Below, in pieces: positions 8,945 through 20,510 of a DNA stretch of 64,000 nt. The notes under the pieces are model-generated. The model was not told the origin of the DNA. It saw nothing but the letters and a program-made list of their open reading frames with translations, and ran no database searches. The DNA lies in contig JAJPIW010000021.1 of the NCBI GenBank assembly GCA_021324575.1, forward strand, positions 113,035 to 177,034, in the 5' to 3' direction. The stretch's first letter is position 1, and each line of letters begins with the position of its first letter. Both the position numbers and the translations under genes were made by a program. This DNA is from Intrasporangiaceae bacterium. GTDB lineage: Bacteria; Actinomycetota; Actinomycetes; Actinomycetales; Dermatophilaceae.

Positions 8945-10462
8945 TCAGCAGGCTGCCGCGAGGGTGGACAGCTCGTCGTTCTCGGTCGTCGTCGAGGTCC
9001 CGCCCGGGGTGGTGGTCGCCTTGTGGGTCGGGGTACTCGTGGCGGTGCTGGGCGTGGTCGGCGTGGCTGCCGGGTTGATCGCGGCCCGGACGAGTGACCG
9101 GATCTTGTCGTAGTCGGGGTTGTTGACGTCGACCACCCGGTCGGTGATCGGCAGGCTCCGGATCGTGCCCGTCTGGATCCGTTGGACCAGGTCCACCCAG
9201 GCGGGCAGGTCAGCCTGGGGGATGTCGATGCTGACGTTCTTCTTCAGGACCTCGGCGAGTGACGCGTAGTTGGCCAGCAGCTTGACCGGGTTGGACTGGT
9301 CGAGCAGGGCACCGACCACGCAGCGCTGCCGGCGCATCCGGCTGAAGTCATCGGACTGTGCGCGCGACCGCGCGTACCAGAGGGCCTGCTTGCCGTCGAG
9401 GTGCTGGCGGCCCGGCTCGATCCACTCCTCCTGCCCGTTCTTGGTCCACGTGATGCCGCCGGCGCCGTTGCTCTTGCAGTCCATGCAGATCTTGGACTTG
9501 ACGTCCAGGGTCACCCCGCCCATCGCGTCGACGAGCTGCTGGAAGCCAGCCAGGTCGATGATGACGCTCTGGTTGATCGTCAGACCCGTGATCCGGCCCA
9601 ACGCTCTGCGGGTCTCGGTGTAGCCAGGTGTGGCATCACCGGGGAAGAGGTCCGCGTGGTTCTCCGCCTCGGTCCAGATGCCGTTGAGCAGACAGTTGGT
9701 GTTGACGCCGGCAGCGGGGTCGATGCAGTGGAACCCGTCGGGGTACAGCGCGTGCAGGGGGTCATTGGTGGCGAAGGGCACCCGGTCCAGGTTGCGGGGC
9801 AGCCCGACGAGGACCGTGTCGCCCGTCTTGGTGTCGACGCTGGCCACCATCATCGAGTCCGAGCGGATCCCGATCCGGCCATGGCCGGAGTCGGCGCCGA
9901 TCAGCATGATGTTGACGCGCGGGATGTGGGCCCACGGGTCTGACTTGGTCATGGCCGGGTTGACACCCTCGGTCGAGAGGGCGCCGCTGGTGGGGTCGTT
10001 GAAGACTGCCCTGACCAGGTCGCGCTGGGTGGCGATCGTGCGCGCGCCGATGAGAGTCGGGAAGACGACCAGGACGCAGCACAGGGCAGTGAACAGGCGG
10101 GTGGTCCACCGGTCGACCCCGGACAGACCGGCCGGTTGGGCGGTGAGGGCCGTCGCGACGATGGCCGCACACCACACAACCGCGCCGACCACCAGACCGA
10201 TGAGGACGATGAGCAGCTTGCCCCGATCGACGCCGATGTTGAGCGCCGTCCGCACGATGCCCTGTGACCCGACCTTGGCGAGTGCCACCCCTGCGGCGAT
10301 GACGAAGAGGCCGAGCACGCCCACGCCCACGGCCCGCCTGCGGGTCGGGATCAGTCCGAGCCCAGGCACGACCGTGCTCCCGGACGTCAGGAGATAGAAC
10401 CGCCTCAGCTCCCGGTTCTTCGTCTCACGTCGGGTCCGTCGATCTACGTCACGACCAGTCAA
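8945..10462 (-). CDS. LytR-CpsA-Psr (LCP) family cell-wall polymer ligase
   Basis: About 505 residues. A short cytoplasmic N-terminus is followed by three membrane segments (about residues 30-60, 70-100 and 110-135) and an extracellular LCP domain with the hallmark Arg/Asp residues in [36 protein letters not shown] and the later [28 protein letters not shown] enzymes transfer lipid-linked glycopolymers (arabinogalactan- or teichoic-type) to peptidoglycan. The tail is a Thr/Ser/Pro-rich stretch. The start is taken as TTG 10462, with GAGGAG about 10 nt upstream; longer in-frame extension upstream has no family character. It lies downstream of fhs. Confidence 0.85.
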   Translation of the reverse strand: MTGRDVDRRTRRETKNRELRRFYLLTSGSTVVPGLGLIPTRRRAVGVGVLGLFVIAAGVALAKVGSQGIVRTALNIGVDRGKLLIVLIGLVVGAVVWCAAIVATALTAQPAGLSGVDRWTTRLFTALCCVLVVFPTLIGARTIATQRDLVRAVFNDPTSGALSTEGVNPAMTKSDPWAHIPRVNIMLIGADSGHGRIGIRSDSMMVASVDTKTGDTVLVGLPRNLDRVPFATNDPLHALYPDGFHCIDPAAGVNTNCLLNGIWTEAENHADLFPGDATPGYTETRRALGRITGLTINQSVIIDLAGFQQLVDAMGGVTLDVKSKICMDCKSNGAGGITWTKNGQEEWIEPGRQHLDGKQALWYARSRAQSDDFSRMRRQRCVVGALLDQSNPVKLLANYASLAEVLKKNVSIDIPQADLPAWVDLVQRIQTGTIRSLPITDRVVDVNNPDYDKIRSLVRAAINPAATPTTPSTATSTPTHKATTTPGGTSTTTENDELSTLAAAC

Positions 10463-10580
10463 ACCCGCGCAACTCCTCGTTCCGAGCACAGATTGTCCGG
10501 GACAGTATTCCCGAGGAACCTGTGCCGCGCCTCCATGTCGGCCGAATGCCGACTGGATCCGGCGGCTGGAGGCCCTTCGC

Positions 10581-12308
10581 TCAGAACAGGCCCACGATCT
10601 GGCCGTCGGCGTCGATGTCGATGGTCTCGGCGGCAGGGTGGCGGGACAGACCAGGCAGGGTGCGCATCTCACCGCAGATCGCATAGACGTAGCCGGCGCC
10701 GGCCGCCAGCCGCACCTCTCGCACCGGCAGCCGCCAACCGGTAGGCGCGCCCTTGAGGCTGGGGTCGTGGCTGATCGACAGGTGGGTCTTGGCGATGACG
10801 ACGGGCAGCCCCGCGTAGCCGAGGGACTCGAAGCGAGCCAGGTCCTTGGCCGCGGTCGGGGAGAAGTCGACCCCGTCGGCGCCGTAGACCTTGGTGGCGA
10901 CGGCGATGATCTTGTCGACGATGTGGTCGTCCGCGGCATACGTCGGGGTGAACTCGTGCTTCTCCTCGCATGCCGCCACGAGGACCTCGGCGAGCTCGAC
11001 GGCCCCGGCCCCTCCGTCCACGACGTGGGTGGCGACGGCGACGTGGGCCCCGGCCACCTCCGCCGCTGCCCGGATCACGTCGATCTCCGACTCGTGGTCG
11101 GTGGGGAAGCGGTTGATGGCGACCACGGGCGACACCCCGAAGTCGCGGACGATGGCGATGTGCTTGAGCAGGTTGGGCAGGCCGGCCCGGACGTCGTCAG
11201 GGTTCTCGGCGATCATCTCCGGCGGAAGCGGTTGTCCCGAGGCGACCTTGTATCTCCCGCTGTGGGTCTTCAGGGCACGAACGGTCACGACGAGGACCGC
11301 GGCGTCCGGGGTCAGCCCGGCTGTCGTGCACTTGATGTTGAAGAACCGCTCGGCTCCCATGTCGGCGCCGAAGCCGGCCTCGGTGAGCAGGTAGTCGGCC
11401 GCGTGGACCCCGACCCGGTCGGCGATGACCGAGGAGTTGCCGGTCGCGATGTTGCCGAACGGGCCGGCGTGGATGAGCACCGGACCGTTCTCGATCGTCT
11501 GCATCAGGTTGGGCTTGATCGCGTCCTTCATGACGACCGCCATCGCCCCCGCCGCCTTGAGGTCCTCGGCGGTCACCGGCGCCCCGGCATACGTGTAGCC
11601 GACGACGATCCGGCCGAGCCGCTCGCGCATGTCCTGCAGCGAGGTGGCGAGGGCCAGGATGACCATGACCTCGGAGGCGGCGGTGATGTCGAAGCCGGTC
11701 TGCTGCGGGATGCCGTCCTGGCGCTGTCCGAGGCCGGTGACGACGTTGCGCAGCGACCGGTCGTTCATGTCGAGCACCCGCCGCCAGGCGATGCTCCGCG
11801 GGTCGATGCCCAGCTCGTTGCCGAAGTGGAGGTGGTTGTCCAGGATCGCCGCGAGCAGGTTGTGCGCCGCGGTCACGGCGTGGAAGTCGCCGGTGAGGTG
11901 CAGGTTGAGCGTCTCCATCGGCACGACCTGGCTGTAGCCGGCCCCGGCGGCACCCCCCTTGACCCCGAACGTCGGGCCCATCGAGGGCTGTCGCAGGGCG
12001 AGGATGGCCCGTTTCCCGATCTGCTGGAGGCCCTGGGCCAGACCGACACTCGTCGTCGTCTTGCCCTCGCCGAGCGGGGTCGGGGTGACCGCCGTGATGA
12101 CGACGTACTTGGCGCGCGGGCGATCCGCGAGATCGTCGATGACCGCCAGGTCGATCTTGGCGACATTGCGCCCGTAGGGCTCGATCCGCTCCAGAGGAAG
12201 CCCGGCCGCCTCGGCGACCTCGGTGATGGGCAGCAGAGTCGCGGCACGCGCGATCTCCAGGTCTGAGGGCAGAGGCGTCGTCGGCACGGTCACACTATGC
12301 CGTCCCAC
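10581..12308 (-). CDS. fhs: Formate-tetrahydrofolate ligase
   Basis: 575 residues, close to the family length of about 555. It has the P-loop TPTPLGEGKTTTSVGL (residues 75-90), LRQPSMGPTFGVKGGAAGAG, the folate/formate region LHLTGDFHAVTAAHNLLAA, and MGAERFFNIKC. It makes 10-formyl-THF from formate, THF and ATP in the cytoplasm and so feeds purine and formyl-Met synthesis. Several GTG codons (12308, 12293, 12287) could start it; the longest is given. The histidine-degradation genes later in the window can release formate, but they are 35 kb away and no operon link exists. Confidence 0.94.
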   Translation of the reverse strand: MGRHSVTVPTTPLPSDLEIARAATLLPITEVAEAAGLPLERIEPYGRNVAKIDLAVIDDLADRPRAKYVVITAVTPTPLGEGKTTTSVGLAQGLQQIGKRAILALRQPSMGPTFGVKGGAAGAGYSQVVPMETLNLHLTGDFHAVTAAHNLLAAILDNHLHFGNELGIDPRSIAWRRVLDMNDRSLRNVVTGLGQRQDGIPQQTGFDITAASEVMVILALATSLQDMRERLGRIVVGYTYAGAPVTAEDLKAAGAMAVVMKDAIKPNLMQTIENGPVLIHAGPFGNIATGNSSVIADRVGVHAADYLLTEAGFGADMGAERFFNIKCTTAGLTPDAAVLVVTVRALKTHSGRYKVASGQPLPPEMIAENPDDVRAGLPNLLKHIAIVRDFGVSPVVAINRFPTDHESEIDVIRAAAEVAGAHVAVATHVVDGGAGAVELAEVLVAACEEKHEFTPTYAADDHIVDKIIAVATKVYGADGVDFSPTAAKDLARFESLGYAGLPVVIAKTHLSISHDPSLKGAPTGWRLPVREVRLAAGAGYVYAICGEMRTLPGLSRHPAAETIDIDADGQIVGLF

Positions 12309-12393
12309 CCCGGTGCTTGTCCGGTATGCCGCCTAGCCGGTTGGGGTGATTCGCGGGGTGAGATAAGCGCCCGGGCGGACGCCGTGGACGGTT

Positions 12394-13530
12394 TCAGCGG
12401 GCCGACGGCGTGCACCGGTCGGCCGGTGCCGCGGCCGGTGCGGCGGCCGCACCGGCGGCCGGCGCCGGCATCGCCACGGGCGCCCAGCGCTCCTCCACCC
12501 GCCCCACCCGCCAGATCGCCACGGCGACGACCCAGGTGAGGACGAACAGCCCGACGATGCCGTAGCCGACGTGGTCCAGGCTGATGCCGCCGATCGCGGC
12601 CAACGGGCCGGAGGTGATGCCGAGGCGGTCGTCGAGCACCGAGATCAGCTCGATGACGCCGATGATGAGGGCCACCGCCACGGACAGCGCGGTGATCGTG
12701 ATGTTGTAGTAGATCTTGCGGATCGGGCGGGCGAAGGCCCAGCCGTAGGCGACGTTCATGAACGCACCGTCGATCGTGTCCAGGAGGCTCATTCCGGCGG
12801 CGAAGAGGATCGGGAGCGTCATGATCGCGTACCAGGGCAGGGCCACGGCCGCGGCGCCGCCGGCGAGGACGAGCAGGCTGATCTCGGTGGCCGTGTCGAA
12901 GCCGAAGCCGAAGAGCACCCCGATCGGGTAGATGTTCCACGGCTTGCGCACGATCTTGGTGAGGCCGCCGAAGATCTTGTTGATCCCGCCGCGGCTCGCC
13001 AGGCGGCGCTCCAGCTCGGCCTCGTCGAAGTCGCCGCGGCGCATGTTCCGGAAGATCCGCACGATGGTGACGAGGGTCATCAGGTTGAGGATGCCGAGGA
13101 CGACGAGGAAGACACCGGACACGCTGGGACCGATGAGTCTGGTGATCTGGTGGAGCGTGGAGTTGCCGGCCTCGACCTGCCCGACAAGGGAGCGGATGCC
13201 GACGGCGAGCAGCGCGCACATCCCGAACACGACCGAGGAGTGGCCGAGGGAGAACCAGAAGCCGACCGAGACCGGCTTCTGTCCGTCCTCGATGAGCTTG
13301 CGGGTGGTGTTGTCGATGGCCGCGATGTGGTCGGCGTCGAAGGCATGCCGCATACCTAGGACGTATGCCGTCACGCCCAGTCCGATGCCGAACACCTGGC
13401 CACCGAGCGCGTAGTTGTGCGGGGCCACGACCCCGACGAGCAGCCCGAACCCGATGAGGTGCAGGGCGAGGACGAACGCACCCATGGCCGCGATGGTGAT
13501 CCACTGGTCACGGCCGAGGTGTCGTCGCAT
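12394..13530 (-). CDS. Nickel/cobalt transporter, HoxN/NiCoT family
   Basis: 378 residues from the ATG at 13530. The NiCoT signature RHAFDADHIAAIDN in TM2 and FSLGHSSVVF in TM3 carry the His/Asp ligands for Ni2+; LFGFGFDTATEI and a total of about eight membrane helices complete the family pattern. The C-terminus is an Ala/Pro-rich tail. An upstream in-frame ATG at 13557 was rejected because it lies inside a TTGCAA-N5-TTGCAT box matching the Nur (nickel uptake regulator) operator, so expression is probably shut off by nickel-loaded Nur. No nickel enzyme gene is seen in this window. Confidence 0.9.
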   Translation of the reverse strand: MRRHLGRDQWITIAAMGAFVLALHLIGFGLLVGVVAPHNYALGGQVFGIGLGVTAYVLGMRHAFDADHIAAIDNTTRKLIEDGQKPVSVGFWFSLGHSSVVFGMCALLAVGIRSLVGQVEAGNSTLHQITRLIGPSVSGVFLVVLGILNLMTLVTIVRIFRNMRRGDFDEAELERRLASRGGINKIFGGLTKIVRKPWNIYPIGVLFGFGFDTATEISLLVLAGGAAAVALPWYAIMTLPILFAAGMSLLDTIDGAFMNVAYGWAFARPIRKIYYNITITALSVAVALIIGVIELISVLDDRLGITSGPLAAIGGISLDHVGYGIVGLFVLTWVVAVAIWRVGRVEERWAPVAMPAPAAGAAAAPAAAPADRCTPSAR

Positions 13531-13540
13531 TGGGCCATTA

Positions 13541-13557
13541 TTGCAACTGAGTTGCAT
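13541..13557. promoter_or_regulatory. Nur-type (nickel Fur-family) operator
   Basis: TTGCAA-N5-TTGCAT at 13541-13557, a 15-bp perfect palindrome in its centre (TGCAACT-G-AGTTGCA). It matches the Nur box described for Streptomyces coelicolor (tTGCaa-N5-ttGCAA). It sits 11 bp upstream of the chosen start of the nickel transporter, where bound repressor would block transcription. Confidence 0.7.
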
Positions 13558-13585
13558 CTGGACGCAAGGCCCAGGGACGCCCGCG

Positions 13586-14083
13586 TCAGGGCTTCGGACC
13601 CCAGACCACGAGCGACTGCGCCCGGCTGGCGGGAGGGCGTTGGCCGGGACGCTGTCCCGGTCGCAGGGCCACCGTGTCCCCCGTCGGACCGACGGCGAAG
13701 AAGCGGTCCAGCTGGCGTCGGTCGGCCGCGCTCGAGCTCGAGCCCGCGGCGCGGGCGACCTCGGCGGTCAGCTCGGCGACCCGGCTGCGCAGGGCTGTCA
13801 CCTGGTTCTCCAGGTCGAGGATCCGCTGGATGCCGGCCAGGCTCACGCCCTCCTCCTGGGAGAGTCGCTGCACCTGGCGGAGCAGCTCCACGTCGCGCGC
13901 CGAGTACCGGCGGCCACCGCCCCGGGTCCGTGACGGCGTCACGAGCCCGAGGCGGTCGTACTGGCGCAGCGTCTGGGCGTGCATGCCGGCCATCTCGGCG
14001 GCCACCGAGATGACGAAGACCGGGGTCGAGTCGTCGACACCGAACCTCGGTGCGCGCCGCTGCGACGGACCGGCCACGGTCAC
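13586..14083 (-). CDS. hspR: Heat-shock repressor HspR (MerR superfamily)
   Basis: 165 residues. The MerR-type winged helix runs from VFVISVAAEMAGMHAQTLRQYDRLGLV to GGGRRYSARDVELLRQV (residues about 22-75) and is followed by a coiled coil (LENQVTALRSRVAELTAEVARAA) and a C-terminal tail. HspR binds HAIR operators with DnaK as co-repressor. It is the last gene of the dnaK-grpE-dnaJ-hspR operon and overlaps dnaJ by 4 nt. HAIR-type sites are found upstream of dnaK (17857) and clpB (8809). Confidence 0.93.
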   Translation of the reverse strand: MTVAGPSQRRAPRFGVDDSTPVFVISVAAEMAGMHAQTLRQYDRLGLVTPSRTRGGGRRYSARDVELLRQVQRLSQEEGVSLAGIQRILDLENQVTALRSRVAELTAEVARAAGSSSSAADRRQLDRFFAVGPTGDTVALRPGQRPGQRPPASRAQSLVVWGPKP

Positions 14084-15147
14084 TCGCCGGCTTTGGCGAA
14101 CAGCTCTGCTCGCGGGTCCACGCCGTCCTCCTGGGCCTTGAGCGCCTCCACGGCGGCCTTGGCCTCGTCGGAAAGGCGTTGCGGCACCACGACGTTGACC
14201 TTGGCCAACAGGTCACCGGCACCGTCCTTGGCGGGGACGCCACGGCCCTTGACGCGGAGCACTCGTCCGCTGGGGGTGCCCGGCGCGACCTTGACCCGAA
14301 CCCGAGACCCGTCAAGCGTCGGCACGGCGACGGTCGCCCCCAGTGCTGCCTCGGCGAAGGTGACCGGCAGGTCGACCGTGAGGTTCTTGCCGTCGCGGCC
14401 GAAGACGGAGTGCTTGTCGACCGAGACGGTGAGGATGAGGTCGCCGGCGCTCGCACCTCGCTCGCCCGGCTCACCCTTGCCACGGAGGCGGATCTTCTGG
14501 CCGTCCTTGACCCCGGCCGGGATCCGCGTCTTGATCTCGCGACCCTCGGCCGTCTGGAGGGTCACGGTCGAGCCCTCGATGGCATCCCGGAACGCCAGGG
14601 TCGTCCGGGCCTGGACGTCGCGGCCCTTGCGGGGACCGGCGGGCGCGCCGTAGCCGGAGAACGGGTCACTGCCGTAGGGGTCACCACCGAAGGCGCCGCC
14701 GGCCGCACCGCCGCCGCCGCCGAACATCTGCGACAGGATGTCGTTGATGTCCGGCTCGCCGGCACCGCCTCCACCGCCGGCGCCACGGAATCCCGTTCCG
14801 CCAGTGGAGAACCGGACGTTGCCGCCCTGCCCACCACCGAAGGCGCTGAAGATGTCCTCGAAGCCGCCCGTGCCGCCGCCGGGGCCACCCGCCGTGAAGC
14901 GCGCGCCACCCCGCGACATCTGCCGGACGGCGTCGTACTCGCGCCGCTGCTCGGGGTCGGAAAGCACGGCATACGCCTCCCCGACCTCCTTGAAGCGCTG
15001 CTCGGCGGCCTTGTCACCACCGTTGTGGTCGGGGTGCAGCTTGCGCGCGAGCTTGCGGTACGTCTTCTTGATCGTCGTCTCGTCGGCGTCGCTGGAGACG
15101 CCGAGGATCGCGTAGAAGTCCTTCTCGAACCAGTCCTGACTGGCCAT
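14080..15147 (-). CDS. dnaJ: Co-chaperone DnaJ, zinc-finger-less type
   Basis: 355 residues: J-domain with the HPD triad at 38-40, a Gly/Phe-rich region (about 75-175, including FGGGGGAAGGAFGG), then two beta-barrel substrate domains (DVQARTTLAFRDAIEGSTVTL onwards) and a C-terminal dimer segment. The four CXXCXGXG zinc-finger repeats of class A DnaJ are absent, so this is a class B/CbpA-like protein, as is normal for the DnaJ in actinobacterial dnaK operons. It stimulates the DnaK ATPase and delivers substrates. It overlaps hspR by 4 nt. Confidence 0.93.
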   Translation of the reverse strand: MASQDWFEKDFYAILGVSSDADETTIKKTYRKLARKLHPDHNGGDKAAEQRFKEVGEAYAVLSDPEQRREYDAVRQMSRGGARFTAGGPGGGTGGFEDIFSAFGGGQGGNVRFSTGGTGFRGAGGGGGAGEPDINDILSQMFGGGGGAAGGAFGGDPYGSDPFSGYGAPAGPRKGRDVQARTTLAFRDAIEGSTVTLQTAEGREIKTRIPAGVKDGQKIRLRGKGEPGERGASAGDLILTVSVDKHSVFGRDGKNLTVDLPVTFAEAALGATVAVPTLDGSRVRVKVAPGTPSGRVLRVKGRGVPAKDGAGDLLAKVNVVVPQRLSDEAKAAVEALKAQEDGVDPRAELFAKAGE

Positions 15148-15203
15148 GTGCGCCTCCTCTCAGTCGTCGGTCGTATGCCGCGTGGTCGCGAGCAACGTTG
15201 TGG

Positions 15204-15880
15204 TCACTCGGGATCCGCAACGGCAACGCGGGCGGGACGGATGACCCGGTCGCCGGCGCGGTAGCCCGGCTGGAGCACCTGGACCACCGTCGTCGACTGC
15301 GCGTCCGGGGGGAGCGCCGCGTTGCTGGAGTCCCAGGCGGCGTGCATGAGGGCCTCGTGCACGTTGGGGTCGAACTCCTCGCCGACCGCACCGAAGCGGG
15401 TCAGGCCGAACTTGGCGAGGGTCGTCTCCAGCTTGTCGGCGATGGCCGCGAACGGCCCGTCGACGAGGTCGCCGTGCTCACGCGCGGCGTGGATGTCGTC
15501 GAGCACCGGAAGCAGAGCCTCGATGACCGAGTGCACCGCGTGCTCCTGGACGACGGCCCGGTCACGGTCGACCCGCCGCTTGTAGTTGACGTACTCGGCC
15601 TGGAGCCGCTGCAGGTCGCCGAGCCGCTCGGCGGCCAGGGCCGCGTCGGCACTCACAGCGTCTGCGGATCCGGGGGTCGGAGCCCCCACATTCGCAGACG
15701 CAACGGGTTCGTCGTTGACGGCTTCGGTGTTGACGGCGTCGTCGACGATCTCGCCGTCGACGATCTCGGGGTCGGGCCCACCCCCGGCACCGGGGGTATT
15801 GGCCCCGGCGCCGGAGTCGGCACCCTGGTGAGGGGTGTCCCCGTCTCCGGGGAGTTCCTCCCCGGAGTCGTGGGCCCAGG

Positions 15881-15884
<4 letters not shown>
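15204..15884 (-). CDS. grpE: Nucleotide exchange factor GrpE
   Basis: 226 residues. An acidic, low-complexity N-terminus (residues 1-80) leads to the long coiled coil [25 protein letters not shown], the four-helix bundle, and the C-terminal beta domain with [13 protein letters not shown] and [21 protein letters not shown]. It releases ADP from DnaK. The start overlaps the dnaK stop by 4 nt (ATGA-type coupling). Confidence 0.95.
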
Positions 15885-17776
<1,892 letters not shown>

Positions 17777-17856
17777 GGTTTTGTCTCCTTGTTGTTGAGT
17801 ACTTGGCACACAAGTTAGAGCGGCCGTATGCCGTGAGCAACCGGGGCCGCTCCAAA

Positions 17857-17877
17857 CTTGCGTTCACTTGGCTCAAC
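17857..17877. promoter_or_regulatory. HspR operator (HAIR-like), dnaK promoter region
   Basis: CTTGCGT-N7-GCTCAAC at 17857-17877, a near match to the HAIR consensus CTTGAGT-N7-ACTCAAG, 80 bp upstream of the dnaK start. The 315-bp gap 17777-18091 that contains it holds the dnaK promoter and two GTATGCCG/CGGCATAC octamers (17826, 18030); I see no gene in it. Confidence 0.7.
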
Positions 17878-18091
17878 TCTGGGCGTCGGCCTGATGTTCC
17901 CGGTGTTGCCAAGAAAATCTGGCAAGTGGCCGCGCGAGCCGACCGCCACCCACCGGCCCCCGTGTCGGGCAACAGGCACTGGGCCGACCCGGCCGCACCC
18001 ACCCGCCCTCAGCGGGAGCCCGTCGAGCACGGCATACGGGATCCGGCGCCCCCGACGGAGGCCATTGCCTGTTGGCGGGATCGCGGGTGGG

Positions 18092-18586
18092 TCACCCCGC
18101 CGAGGCGACGAGCTGCGCCGGGTTGACGTACCTTGCGACCTCGCGGACGCTCTGACCGCTCCACGACTGCACGACATCAAAAGGCCCGCCCTCACCGCCG
18201 CACGTCGTCGTCGCGGTCAGCAGCAGCTTGCCGTCCGGGTCGTGTGCGAGGGTCATCCCGTTGGGACACAGCCCGGTGTCCACGCTCCACTGGACTCGCG
18301 GGCCAGCGCCGAGAAGCTGCACCAGGCGCGCCGGTGCGGTCACGGCGTCCGGGCATCCCTCCACGAGCTGAATGCCGGGGCCGGCGAACACCGCACCCAC
18401 GACAACGCATCCGTTCTCGGGAGCCCGCCGGACCACCGACCTTGGCTGGGGGCCGTCGGCCTCCGCGGAGACGACGACGTAGCCCGGATCATCCGCGGTG
18501 CTGCGCTGATCCGGGAACATCACGGTGATCACGAGCTGTGCGCCATCGGCGTGCCATCCGAACCGCGTCGCGGACGCACTCGGCAC
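18092..18586 (-). CDS. Hypothetical protein downstream of dapA
   Basis: 164 residues from the GTG at 18586, 16 nt after the dapA stop, so probably in the same transcript. The composition is that of a normal folded protein (three Cys, many Val, no Arg/Pro excess). Visible segments include ADGAQLVITVMFPDQ, GYVVVSAEADG, ENGCVVVGAVFAG and SWSGQSVREVARYVNPAQLV. No signal peptide or membrane segment is seen with this start. I do not recognise a family. An earlier start (ATG at 18667) would overlap dapA by 65 nt. Confidence 0.5.
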   Translation of the reverse strand: MPSASATRFGWHADGAQLVITVMFPDQRSTADDPGYVVVSAEADGPQPRSVVRRAPENGCVVVGAVFAGPGIQLVEGCPDAVTAPARLVQLLGAGPRVQWSVDTGLCPNGMTLAHDPDGKLLLTATTTCGGEGGPFDVVQSWSGQSVREVARYVNPAQLVASAG

Positions 18587-18602
18587 TCCGATGCGGCGTT
18601 CC

Positions 18603-19484
18603 TCACCGGAAGCCAGGCTGGAGGTGAGCCGTAGGCGACTCCACGAGCGGAAGGCGCACTGCGGCATACGGGATGACTCCCAGCGCAGCCAGCGCGGCCT
18701 TGGCCATGACGGCCCCCTGGGACGCGCGCATGACGACGTCCGTCAACGCCAATAGTGAGGTCTGGATCGCCCGGGCTGAGTCGAGGTCACCCGCGCCCAC
18801 GGCTCCGATGAGGTCGGCGTTGCGGTCGGCGACGAGGTTGCCGACGACGCTCACCACGCCGGTAGCGCCGCAGGCGAGGTAGGCGAGGTTGAGCTCGTCG
18901 ATGCCGCAGTAGTAGGCCAGCGACGTGTCGGCCATGACCGACATCGCCTCGAACAGGTCGCCCTTGGCGTCCTTGACCGCCCGGATCCGCGGGTGGCCGG
19001 CGAGCCGGACAAGAGTGGTCTTCTCGAGCGCGGTACCGGCGCGCGCGGGGACGTCGTAGAGCATCACCGGCAGCTCAGTGGCGTCGGCCACGGCCTCGCA
19101 GTGGGCGACGACGCCGGCCTGGGTCGGCCGCGAGTAGTAGGGGCAGACGAGGAGCAGCGCATCCGCCCCGGCGGCCTCGGCCTCGCGCGCCCGCCGGATG
19201 CTGTCGGCCGTGTCGTAGGTCCCGACTCCGGCGATGACCCGAGCCCGGCTCCCGGACTGAGCGGCGACGGCACGGACCAGCCGAGCCGTCTCGGCGATGG
19301 TCACGGTGGGGGACTCACCGGTGGTCCCGCCGACGACGATGCCGTCACACCCGGTGGCCAGCAGGTGGTCGACAAGGGTGGCGAGCCCAGGCTCGCTGAT
19401 CGTCCCGTCGGGGTTCATCGGGGTCACCATGGCGACCAGGTTGGAGCCGAACAGTCGGTTGGCAGGCAGCTGCGGGTCAGTCAT
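18603..19484 (-). CDS. dapA: 4-Hydroxy-tetrahydrodipicolinate synthase (DapA family)
   Basis: 293 residues with the class I aldolase signatures of the family: GGTTGESPT (residues 52-60), catalytic Tyr143 in VMLYDVPAR and Schiff-base Lys171 in IRAVKDAKGD. It condenses pyruvate with aspartate semialdehyde in the lysine/diaminopimelate pathway. Paralogues in this family (N-acetylneuraminate lyase and others) share these residues, so a different aldolase role is possible. A LysR regulator is divergent from it, with a 72-bp gap that must hold both promoters. Confidence 0.85.
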   Translation of the reverse strand: MTDPQLPANRLFGSNLVAMVTPMNPDGTISEPGLATLVDHLLATGCDGIVVGGTTGESPTVTIAETARLVRAVAAQSGSRARVIAGVGTYDTADSIRRAREAEAAGADALLLVCPYYSRPTQAGVVAHCEAVADATELPVMLYDVPARAGTALEKTTLVRLAGHPRIRAVKDAKGDLFEAMSVMADTSLAYYCGIDELNLAYLACGATGVVSVVGNLVADRNADLIGAVGAGDLDSARAIQTSLLALTDVVMRASQGAVMAKAALAALGVIPYAAVRLPLVESPTAHLQPGFR

Positions 19485-19556
19485 GGGCCGAGCCTGCCTT
19501 GGTCAACACCTGTGGTCCAGCGATGCTTTTTTGCCGGTATTCCGTAGCCTGCCTTC

Positions 19557-20510
19557 ATGATCGATGTCGCTGCCCTGCGCGCCCTGCAGTCGGTGGCCGC
19601 CCTCGGCTCCCTTGCGCGGGCCGCCGACGAGCTCGGGTTCACCGCCTCGGCCGTGTCCCAGCAGATCAAACGGCTGGAGCGCCAGGTCGGTATGCCGGTG
19701 CTCGCGCCGGCCGGTCGCGGGGTCGTCCTCACGCCGGCCGGTCAGGCGGTCGTCGACGGTGCGCCCGACGTGTTCCAGGCGCTGGAACGCTGCGCCGAAG
19801 CGGCGCGTTCCGTGGCGGACGGCGAGGCGCGCGGCATACTCCGCGTCGTTGCCTTCTCGACGGCAGTCCGCGGGCTGCTGGCGCCCACTCTCCGGCCGCT
19901 GTCGACCCGGTGCCCCGACCTGCGCGTCCACGTCACCGAGCAGGACCCCGACGATGCCCTGCACAGCGTCGAGGCCGGAACAGCGGACCTGGCTCTCCTC
20001 CACGACGCGGACGGGCTGCCTGCCTCGTCGCCCACGTCGCTGACCCAACGGCATCTGCACACCGACCTCGGCGACGTCGTCATGAGGCGCAACCACCCGC
20101 TCGCGCGCCTCGAGAGACCGCTCACCAGTGCCGACCTGGCTGGCCATGCCTGGGTCACCAGCCCACCGGGAACCGTTTGCTACCAATGGTTTCGGCGGTT
20201 GGTGGCCGACGTTCCGGAGGAACCGGACGTACGCCACCTGGTGGACGACTTCGCCAGCCAGATCGCCCTGGTCGCGTCCGGCGACGTCATCGCGCTGATC
20301 CCGCGGCTGGCGCGCCCAGCGCTGGGAAGAGGGGTCGTCTCTCGGCCACTTCGGCGGCCGCCGAAACGGCAGGTGTATGCCGCGTGGCGGCGGAGCGCGG
20401 AGGCCAGCCCAGCGGTTCACGCGGTGCTCGGCGAGCTCGCCTCGCTCGCCGCTCCGGACGGCGCCGATGCCCACGGGCCGATCGCCGCCCTTGCGGGGCG
20501 TCAGGTCTGA
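19557..20510 (+). CDS. LysR-family transcriptional regulator
   Basis: 317 residues, typical length. The N-terminal winged helix-turn-helix is ALRALQSVAALGSLARAADELGFTASAVSQQIKRLE (residues 6-41, quoted by its key run TASAVSQQIKRLE), followed by the linker helix and a substrate-binding domain. Its divergent position next to dapA suggests it controls that gene, by the common LysR arrangement; the effector is unknown. Its 3' end overlaps hutD by 10 nt in convergent orientation. Confidence 0.87.
   Translation: MIDVAALRALQSVAALGSLARAADELGFTASAVSQQIKRLERQVGMPVLAPAGRGVVLTPAGQAVVDGAPDVFQALERCAEAARSVADGEARGILRVVAFSTAVRGLLAPTLRPLSTRCPDLRVHVTEQDPDDALHSVEAGTADLALLHDADGLPASSPTSLTQRHLHTDLGDVVMRRNHPLARLERPLTSADLAGHAWVTSPPGTVCYQWFRRLVADVPEEPDVRHLVDDFASQIALVASGDVIALIPRLARPALGRGVVSRPLRRPPKRQVYAAWRRSAEASPAVHAVLGELASLAAPDGADAHGPIAALAGRQV

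Noticed and set aside
13531..13557. ATG at 13557 as start of the nickel transporter
   Set aside because: It lies in the Nur-type palindrome, and the next ATG gives a more typical N-terminus.
17777..17809. GTG upstream of dnaK as start
   Set aside because: It would add 11 residues before the invariant [18 protein letters not shown] start and the AAGGAG site would be inside the coding region.
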